From the NCBI GenBank assembly GCA_012512545.1, contig JAAZDZ010000471.1, positions 1 to 7,698 on the forward strand: DNA of 7,698 nucleotides, written 5' to 3'. Shown here one piece after another: positions 1-5,425 of the stretch. Origin of the DNA: Alcaligenaceae bacterium (GTDB lineage Bacteria; Pseudomonadota; Gammaproteobacteria; Burkholderiales; Burkholderiaceae_B). Numbering within the stretch: the first letter of the stretch is position 1; every line of letters begins with the position of its first letter. Position numbers and translations under genes: made by a program. The notes under the pieces are model-generated. The model worked only from the letters and a program-made list of their open reading frames with translations, was not told the origin of the DNA and ran no database searches.

Positions 1-1146
1 CCCGCCAATCTTATTGAACGTTATGTGCGTTATTCCGAAGGCGACCCCTACGAGCAGGAGCGGCTGGACGACTGGCAGCAGGCTTTGCAATCTACCCGGT
101 TCTTCCGGGGCGCTTTTGTGACTCTGGATGCTGAAGGCGCAGAGCGCCGCGACCTGCCCGGTGGCGAAGTCGAGCTGCCGGTGCGCGTGCAGGTGTCAGA
201 ATCGCCCGCGCGCCGTTTCACTTCTTCGCTCAGCGTGGACAGCGATCACGGGCCGGGTGCAGAGGCCCTGTTTCAGCAGAATATATTTCTGGGTCTGCCT
301 GTTGCGATAGAAACGGGCGTCGGCGTGAATAAGGATCGCCAGCGGGTATTTTTTGATGTGCATCTGCCCCCCACGCTCAAGGGCTATCAGGACAGCTTCG
401 GTGTCATCTACGAGCATACTGATGTCGAAGGGGTGGACAATCAGCGCTATGGGCTGGGCTGGAAGCGGCGTCAGGAACGCAAGGGCGCGGGCGACAGCAG
501 GGTGGAATATGAAACCCAATGGGCGCTGGTCGCCGCGCACGACCGCACCAAGATTGACGGCGCCGACGACTTCACTGTGCCGACTCTGGTCGGTACCTGG
601 CAATGGCTGCGGCGCGATGTCGATTCCAAGTACGACCCGCGCGAGGGTTTTTTGCTTGATTTCGGGCTGGGGGCGGGCATCACCCTGGATGAAGGCGAGC
701 CTTTTTATCGCGCCAGCCTGCGCGGCCAGCAGTGGTGGACGCTGGGCCATCGCGATGTGCTGACACTGCGCGGCCAGGTGGGCAAGGTATGGTCCGATAC
801 TGCCCGCCTGCCGCAGGATTTCGGCTACCGGATTGGTGGTGCACGTTCGGTGCGGGGGTATAAATATGACAGCATCGGCGTGCGTCGCGGTGATGCCACA
901 TACGGTGCCCCTGCCATGGCTGTGGCCGGTCTGGAGTACATTCATTACTTCACCGAGCAGTTGGGGGTGAGCGCTTTCATTGATGCGGGCGATGCGGCGG
1001 AATCCTTTGGCGCCATGGATCTGCACCTGGGCTATGGGGTGGGCGCAGCCTTCGTCACGCCGGCCGGGCCGTTCTACCTTGATCTTGCCTGGGGGCAGAA
1101 AGACCGTCGCCTGCGCCTGCACTTCTCTCTGGGTATTGCATTCTGA
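1..1146 (+). CDS. tamA: TamA, outer-membrane Omp85-family barrel (5' end truncated by the window)
   Basis: The reading frame is open from base 1 and stops at TGA 1144-1146, giving 381 C-terminal residues. E. coli TamA is about 577 residues, so roughly the first third (signal peptide, POTRA1-2) lies upstream of the window. Local residues 1 to about 75 look like the last POTRA domain: RYVRYSEGDPYEQERL, followed by a helix and TRFFRGAFV. The rest alternates like a 16-strand beta barrel. It contains the Omp85 signature IGGARSVRGYKYDSIG, with VRGY at local residues 284-287; this is the (V/I)RG(F/Y) motif of the inward-folded loop L6. The chain ends in HFSLGIAF, a C-terminal beta-signal with a terminal Phe. 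In the family, TamA sits in the outer membrane and pairs with TamB in assembling some outer-membrane proteins and in envelope lipid traffic. The GTG at 25 is internal to the POTRA domain and is not a start. Another Omp85 such as BamA is less likely because tamB follows directly. Confidence 0.93.
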   Translation, partial: PANLIERYVRYSEGDPYEQERLDDWQQALQSTRFFRGAFVTLDAEGAERRDLPGGEVELPVRVQVSESPARRFTSSLSVDSDHGPGAEALFQQNIFLGLPVAIETGVGVNKDRQRVFFDVHLPPTLKGYQDSFGVIYEHTDVEGVDNQRYGLGWKRRQERKGAGDSRVEYETQWALVAAHDRTKIDGADDFTVPTLVGTWQWLRRDVDSKYDPREGFLLDFGLGAGITLDEGEPFYRASLRGQQWWTLGHRDVLTLRGQVGKVWSDTARLPQDFGYRIGGARSVRGYKYDSIGVRRGDATYGAPAMAVAGLEYIHYFTEQLGVSAFIDAGDAAESFGAMDLHLGYGVGAAFVTPAGPFYLDLAWGQKDRRLRLHFSLGIAF

Positions 1147-1148
1147 TG
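1144..1148 (+). promoter_or_regulatory. tamA stop / tamB start overlap (TGATG)
   Basis: The tamA stop TGA (1144-1146) and the tamB start ATG (1146-1148) share one base. Upstream of the tamB ATG the only purine-rich run is a weak GGG at 1131-1133, 12 bases away, so there is no good independent ribosome-binding site. The arrangement suggests that tamB is translated mainly by ribosomes that have just finished tamA. The overlap and the poor Shine-Dalgarno are seen directly; the coupling is inferred. Confidence 0.75.
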
Positions 1149-4100
1149 CGCGTGTTTCGCTGGCTGGGCCGTTTCACCATGGTTGCCGGCCCTTTGATCG
1201 TCATGCTGGTGTTTGTGCTGGTGGCGTTTCTGATGTGGGTGCTGGTGACAGCGCCCGGAACGCGCTGGGCGCTGACCACCGCCGTCGAGGCCATGGAGGG
1301 CGAAGTACGTGGCGTGCAAGGCAGTGTCTGGAACGGCCTGAAGGTCGAAGATCTATCCCTTGAACTGCCTGGCGTGGCGCTGCGCCTTGAACAGTTGGAA
1401 CTGCAGGCGGATTGGCGCCGCCTGCTTGACCGTCAGCTTCATGTGCGTACCTTGAGTGTGGATACCGCCTGGGTTGATCTTTACAGCGCGTCAGAAGCAA
1501 CCGAAGACACATCTGCTGAAAAGCCTTTCTCCATGCCGGAACTGCCGGTCGGGGTAAGGGTGGACAACATCGCTTTTGCCGAATTGGTTCTGACGCAGGA
1601 TGGCAGGCCGCTGCCCGTCACCTTGCAGGATTTCGCCTCGGGCCTGGCGCTCGGGCCGGAACATGGCCAGCTTTGGCTGCGCAGCCTGTCGGTCGCCACT
1701 GACAGTGTGGCGGCAAAGGTCGAGGGCGAAGCGAATCTGCAGGCTTTGCGGCACCCGTGGCCGGGCGAGATTGATCTCGACGTGACTATCAATGGTTTGC
1801 GGCCAGGCGCGCCCGTGTGCTTTCACCAGATGCTGCCTTCTCTGCCTGTCGCTCAGTCGCAGCAGGACATGATTACCGGCCTGCTGGCAGGTGTGGCGGC
1901 GGATGCCTGCCCGCTGCAGCTGCTGGCCCAGGCCAGGGGTTCGCTGGAAAGCGCTTCATTGTCTCTGCAAGGGGGCGGTCAGGGCATGGCGCTGGATTTG
2001 CACGCCGGGCTTGCGCCACTGGCGGGCATGCCGTTGCGCCAGGCAGATATCTCCCTGGGGCTGCCGGATGGGTCTTCATTGACGGGTACGGCGGCCTGGA
2101 AGGAAGAGAGCGCGAGCCGGGCTGAATCCGCGCAAGCTGCTGCATCAGCTTCTGCAGCGGCGGAGCCATCGGTTCTGACGGGCGAACTGGCTGCTCGGAA
2201 ACTGGATGTCGGCCAACTGGCCGGGGGTTCAATTCCCCCGGCTGTGCTGGGTTTTGACAGCCGCTTCCAATTGCAGCTGGATGCGGCCCAGGTCGTGCGC
2301 GGAGTGGATTTTGCCCTGCAATTTCATGAAGGTTCGCAGTGGAATGAGCTGCCCCTGTCTGGCCAGATAGCCCTGATCGCCGACTTGCCGGGGGCCTGGG
2401 GCGCCACAGTCGCGCCGACAGCGCCCATGTTGCCGCCGGGCGTGGCGCAACTGGCTGTGCACCGCCTTGATCTTGATCTGACATTGGGAGAAAACCGCAT
2501 TCATACCGAAGGCGGCCTTGGCGCGGCGGACAGCCAGCTGGCGCTTGCTGTGCAGGCCGCGCGGCTGGCGGATTTCTGGCCCGGCCTGCCCGGCGGGGTG
2601 CGTCTTGAAGGAAATGTAGCAGGCGGAGTGGCTCGCCATGAGGTCGATCTGCAGGGGCGCTATACGCAAGACAATGCCGCCAGCCAGGAATTGGGCAAGG
2701 CGCCTGTGGCGCTGACCCTGAAGGCGGACGGTGGCTGGGGCGGCCAACCCGAAGGCTGGCGAGGGCGGATTTCCACTCTGGCTATCGAGCATGCGCATCT
2801 GGGCGCCCGCCTGGGTTCACCCCTGGAACTGAGCTACATCCCTGGCGCGGTGGCGCCTGCCTGGCAATGGGCGGCAGGCGCTGCCCAGTTGCAGTTCAGC
2901 GTCAATCAGCGTCCCATGCTGGCGTTGCGGCATGGTGTTTCCAGGGGCGGTGCGGGGCGCTGGGAAACTCAGGGCAGCATTGAGCGGTTTGTTGTGTCGC
3001 CACAGGTGCTGCAGCAGATTGGCGCGGATTTCGATATTGCCGCTCTGCAGAAAAATGAGCGTGGCGGAGTCAAAGTGCGCGGCGCCCGCTCGGCCGACGA
3101 TTGGGAAATGGCTTTAGGTCTGGACTGGAACCTGGCTTTTGACGGCGCTCATCAAGGCAAAGTGAGCTTGCGAAGGTTGTCCGGCGACATCATGGTGCCC
3201 GGCGACACGCCCTTTCCGCTTGAACTGGAAGCGTTGCAACTGGATCTGGCCCTGGCCCGCACGGCAGCGGCCACCAGCCGTCTCAACGCCGCTCTGGCGC
3301 TCAGCACCCGAAAAATGGGGCAGATCAATGCCAAGGCGACAACGCTGGTGCATGCCACGCCAGGTGGCGGGGCCACTCTGAACCCGGCTGATATAAAAAG
3401 TGTCACGGTAGACGCGGCGGTGGCCGATCTGGGCTGGACCAGCCTTCTGTTGGGCGACGCAGTGGAGCTTGGCGGGGCAGTGCAGGCCCAGGTCAAGCTG
3501 GACAGCCGCCCTGATGGCAGCTGGGCCACCGCCGGGGTCATAAACGGCCAGGCACTGCGTGTGGTCATGATTGACCAGGGCGTGCGGCTGCTGGATGGAA
3601 CGTTGAGCGCGCGCGTTGAAAACGACCGCCTGCTGCTGGAGCGCCTGGAGTTTCCGGCCCGTTTACGGGCGGAGCCCAAGGAATGGCGCACCTCCGAGTG
3701 GGTCAATACCAACCCGGACGCCAAGGGAGGCGCGCTGGTGGTGACAGGCGAGTGGAATCTGTTTGAATCCAACGGAGCTGTTGATGTGTCGCTGCACCGC
3801 TTTCCGATTTTGCAGCGGGCCGACCGCTACGCCATGATGACGGGCAATATCCACCTGGACGCGGCTCTGCCTGACGTGGCCATTACAGGCAAGCTCACGG
3901 CTGACGCGGGCTGGTTCGACCTGGATATGCTAGGCGGCATTCCCACCGTGGACAGCGATGTGGTGGTGATACGCCCGGGAGAAGAGCAGGAAGTCAGCGT
4001 GCCGCTGGGCATCACGCTGGATCTTGAAGTTGATCTCGGGCCGCGCTTTTATCTCACAGGCTATGGCCTGAATTCCGGCCTGGTGGGCAATATGCGCGTG

Positions 4101-4781
4101 CTCATGAAGGAAGGCAAACTGACCGGCATGGGCGCGTTGCGCACCCGGGGCGGGGCCATTGAAGCCTACGGCCAGCGGCTGCAGCTGCGTCGTGGCGCCA
4201 TCACCTTCCAGGGCGATATCACCCGCCCTGTGCTCGATATCGAAGCGCTGCGCACGGGCCTGGCGGTGGAAGCCGGGGTGCGCGTGGCAGGCACGGCCCG
4301 CAGCCCGCGCATTGAGCTGGTGTCCTACCCGGCTGTCAGCGAGATTGAAAAACTGTCCTGGCTGTTGCTGGGCCATGGGCCGAATGACAGCGGCGGCGAT
4401 ATGGCACTGTTGTTTTCCGTGGGCAGTTCCTTCCTGAGCGATGGCGAACCCTTCTACCGGCGTTTTGGCATCGACGAAGTCAGCATGCGCTCGGGCGAGC
4501 TGGGCAGCGTGGCAAGCGTCTTGCCTGTGGAAAGTGTGGTGAGCGGCCTGGATACCGGCACCAGCGACATTGAGCGTCGTTTCGTCAACGTCAGCAAGCG
4601 GCTTTCCAATGGCGTGACATTGAGCATACGTCAGGCGCTGTCGGATACCGGAACCGTGGCGCGAGCCAGCTACCGGCTGGGCAGAGGGCTTACGGCGGAG
4701 GCCAGCATGGGCACAATCAATGGTCTGGCGCTGGTGTACCGTTGGTTTTCACGCGAAAGACGGCCGGAAACCCGAGAATGA
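1146..4781 (+). CDS. tamB: TamB, translocation and assembly module inner-membrane anchored protein (DUF490)
   Basis: This is a protein of 1211 residues (E. coli TamB is 1259). A short basic N-terminus (R2, R5, R9) precedes one hydrophobic segment at about residues 13-34, a signal anchor leaving the rest in the periplasm. GVQGSVWNGLKVEDLSLEL follows, typical of the TamB/AsmA-like N-terminal region. The middle is a long run of short amphipathic beta-strands, fitting the hydrophobic-groove 'beta-taco' fold. The C-terminal DUF490 domain spans about residues 870-1205 and includes TRGGAIEAYG (1000-1009), GVRVAGTARSPRIELVSYP (1044-1062) and EIEKLSWLLLG. Family knowledge: TamB contacts TamA and, with YhdP and YdbH, helps move phospholipids to the outer membrane. 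The first ATG is chosen because it directly precedes the membrane anchor. Oddities are an Ala/Ser-rich stretch (residues 319-342) and only two cysteines (C225, C255) in the whole protein. Confidence 0.95.
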   Translation: MRVFRWLGRFTMVAGPLIVMLVFVLVAFLMWVLVTAPGTRWALTTAVEAMEGEVRGVQGSVWNGLKVEDLSLELPGVALRLEQLELQADWRRLLDRQLHVRTLSVDTAWVDLYSASEATEDTSAEKPFSMPELPVGVRVDNIAFAELVLTQDGRPLPVTLQDFASGLALGPEHGQLWLRSLSVATDSVAAKVEGEANLQALRHPWPGEIDLDVTINGLRPGAPVCFHQMLPSLPVAQSQQDMITGLLAGVAADACPLQLLAQARGSLESASLSLQGGGQGMALDLHAGLAPLAGMPLRQADISLGLPDGSSLTGTAAWKEESASRAESAQAAASASAAAEPSVLTGELAARKLDVGQLAGGSIPPAVLGFDSRFQLQLDAAQVVRGVDFALQFHEGSQWNELPLSGQIALIADLPGAWGATVAPTAPMLPPGVAQLAVHRLDLDLTLGENRIHTEGGLGAADSQLALAVQAARLADFWPGLPGGVRLEGNVAGGVARHEVDLQGRYTQDNAASQELGKAPVALTLKADGGWGGQPEGWRGRISTLAIEHAHLGARLGSPLELSYIPGAVAPAWQWAAGAAQLQFSVNQRPMLALRHGVSRGGAGRWETQGSIERFVVSPQVLQQIGADFDIAALQKNERGGVKVRGARSADDWEMALGLDWNLAFDGAHQGKVSLRRLSGDIMVPGDTPFPLELEALQLDLALARTAAATSRLNAALALSTRKMGQINAKATTLVHATPGGGATLNPADIKSVTVDAAVADLGWTSLLLGDAVELGGAVQAQVKLDSRPDGSWATAGVINGQALRVVMIDQGVRLLDGTLSARVENDRLLLERLEFPARLRAEPKEWRTSEWVNTNPDAKGGALVVTGEWNLFESNGAVDVSLHRFPILQRADRYAMMTGNIHLDAALPDVAITGKLTADAGWFDLDMLGGIPTVDSDVVVIRPGEEQEVSVPLGITLDLEVDLGPRFYLTGYGLNSGLVGNMRVLMKEGKLTGMGALRTRGGAIEAYGQRLQLRRGAITFQGDITRPVLDIEALRTGLAVEAGVRVAGTARSPRIELVSYPAVSEIEKLSWLLLGHGPNDSGGDMALLFSVGSSFLSDGEPFYRRFGIDEVSMRSGELGSVASVLPVESVVSGLDTGTSDIERRFVNVSKRLSNGVTLSIRQALSDTGTVARASYRLGRGLTAEASMGTINGLALVYRWFSRERRPETRE

Positions 4782-4805
4782 AATAATGCAGCAGCCTCAA
4801 GGGGC

Positions 4806-4811
4806 TAAAAT
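4806..4811 (+). promoter_or_regulatory. Possible -10 element upstream of dcd (weak)
   Basis: TAAAAT matches the sigma70 -10 consensus TATAAT at five of six bases, in an AT-rich patch within otherwise GC-rich DNA. No good TTGACA-like box lies 16-18 bases upstream; the 17-base position reads ATAATG. A second candidate, AATAAT (4782-4787), also lacks a partner. The TAAAAT overlaps the inner arm of the inverted repeat, so the AT-richness may reflect that structure instead. Confidence 0.2.
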
Positions 4812-4824
4812 GCATGCCATTTTC

Positions 4825-4829
4825 AAAGG
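4825..4829 (+). promoter_or_regulatory. Ribosome-binding site of dcd (decides the start)
   Basis: AAAGG lies 8 bases before the ATG at 4838, whose product begins [10 protein letters not shown] as expected for this Dcd type. An in-frame ATG at 4814 would add eight residues (MPFSKVEA). It has its own purine run, AAGGGG at 4799-4804, at a 9-base spacing, so it cannot be excluded by spacing alone. The 4838 start is preferred on family length (187 residues) and N-terminal sequence. Confidence 0.6.
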
Positions 4830-4837
4830 TTGAGGCC

Positions 4838-5401
4838 ATGAGCATAAAAAGTGACCGCTGGATCCGGCGTGCCGCAGCTGACGGCATGATAGAACCGTTC
4901 GAACCCGGCCAGGTGCGATCCGTCAATGGTGAGCGCATCGTCAGCTATGGCACGAGCAGCTATGGTTATGATGTCCGTTGTGCCAATGAATTCAAGATTT
5001 TCACCAACATCAATTCCACCATCGTCGATCCCAAGGCGTTCGACGAAAAATCCTTTGTCGATTTCGTGGGCGACGTGTGCATCATTCCTCCGAATTCATT
5101 CGCGTTGGCGCGCACGGTCGAATACTTCCGCATTCCGCGCAGCGTACTGACCGTCTGCCTGGGCAAGAGCACCTACGCCCGTTGCGGAATCATCGTTAAC
5201 GTGACCCCCCTGGAGCCCGAATGGGAAGGGCATGTCACGCTGGAATTTTCCAATACCACGCCGCTGCCGGCCAAAATCTACGCTGGCGAAGGCTGCGCCC
5301 AGATGCTCTTCTTCGAAAGCGACGAAGTCTGCGAAACTTCCTATCGCGATCGTCAGGGCAAATACCAGGGGCAGCGCGGGGTCACCCTCCCACGCACCTA
5401 G
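4838..5401 (+). CDS. dcd: dCTP deaminase
   Basis: This 187-residue cytosolic enzyme (E. coli Dcd is 193) converts dCTP to dUTP plus ammonia (EC 3.5.4.13). It feeds dUTP to dUTPase and so to thymidylate synthesis. It belongs to the trimeric dUTPase/Dcd fold superfamily. The N-terminal half has [15 protein letters not shown] (residues 34-48). The active-site region GKSTYARCG (109-117) supplies S111 and R115, and VTLEFSN (133-139) supplies E136, matching the catalytic Ser111, Arg115 and Glu138 of the E. coli enzyme. The C-terminal tail, [19 protein letters not shown], is the nucleotide-covering tail usual for the family. No motif is missing, so the enzyme should be active. It starts 56 bases after tamB and ends 13 bases before the decarboxylase. 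It could be transcribed from tamAB or from a promoter inside the gap. A bifunctional Dcd/dUTPase is possible in principle but cannot be decided by eye. Confidence 0.96.
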   Translation: MSIKSDRWIRRAAADGMIEPFEPGQVRSVNGERIVSYGTSSYGYDVRCANEFKIFTNINSTIVDPKAFDEKSFVDFVGDVCIIPPNSFALARTVEYFRIPRSVLTVCLGKSTYARCGIIVNVTPLEPEWEGHVTLEFSNTTPLPAKIYAGEGCAQMLFFESDEVCETSYRDRQGKYQGQRGVTLPRT

Positions 5402-5402
5402 C

Positions 5403-5407
5403 AGGAG
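5403..5407 (+). promoter_or_regulatory. Ribosome-binding site of the decarboxylase gene
   Basis: AGGAG lies 7 bases before the ATG at 5415. It is a strong Shine-Dalgarno within the 13-base gap after the dcd stop. It fixes the start at 5415 and excludes in-frame ATG codons further upstream, which would lie inside dcd and add 61 residues with no family resemblance. Confidence 0.85.
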
Positions 5408-5410
5408 CTA

Positions 5411-5425
5411 CGGAATGAAATTCCG
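5411..5425 (+). repeat. Perfect 6-bp inverted repeat over the decarboxylase start codon
   Basis: CGGAAT (5411-5416) and ATTCCG (5420-5425) are perfect reverse complements separated by GAA. In mRNA the A and U of the start codon would be paired and its G would sit in the loop. The AGGAG ribosome-binding site stays single-stranded just upstream. This could moderately restrain initiation. It is short, and the right arm is also coding (codons 2-4), so it may be chance. Confidence 0.4.

Larger units (their letters stand above)
4794..4836 (+). repeat. Two-tier inverted repeat in the tamB-dcd gap, possible dcd leader hairpin or operator
   Basis: Outer arms GCCTCAA (4794-4800) and TTGAGGC (4830-4836) are perfect reverse complements. 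Inside them, inner arms AAAATG (4807-4812) and CATTTT (4818-4823) are also perfect. Both pairs share the same centre at base 4815. As RNA this gives a 7-bp stem, a symmetric 6x6 internal loop, a 6-bp stem and a 5-base apical loop (CATGC). The 3' foot of the structure lies one base before the dcd ATG at 4838. The AAAGG ribosome-binding site of dcd (4825-4829) falls in the internal loop, next to the outer stem. A competing local stem, AGCC (4793-4796) with GGCT (4803-4806), would exclude the outer stem. There is no T-run after it on the + strand, so it is not a typical terminator. Function is unknown. Confidence 0.5.

Noticed and set aside
25..27. GTG as a start codon for tamA
   Set aside because: The frame is open to base 1, and the residues around it (RYVRYSEGDPY) are the middle of a POTRA domain, so the gene continues upstream of the window.
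196..1122. 308-codon open frame on the - strand opposite tamA
   Set aside because: Same cause: it is aligned with tamA codons, tamA avoids TTA, CTA and TCA, and the product has no recognisable motif.
4793..4806. Small stem (AGCC/GGCT) after tamB as a rho-independent terminator
   Set aside because: The stem is only 4 bp, and it is followed by AAAA rather than a T-run on the + strand. Read on the - strand no gene ends there.
5232..5414. 61-residue N-terminal extension of the decarboxylase overlapping dcd
   Set aside because: It lies wholly within dcd coding sequence and the gap, and resembles no wing domain. A strong AGGAG at 5403-5407 and a family-like N-terminus support the ATG at 5415.
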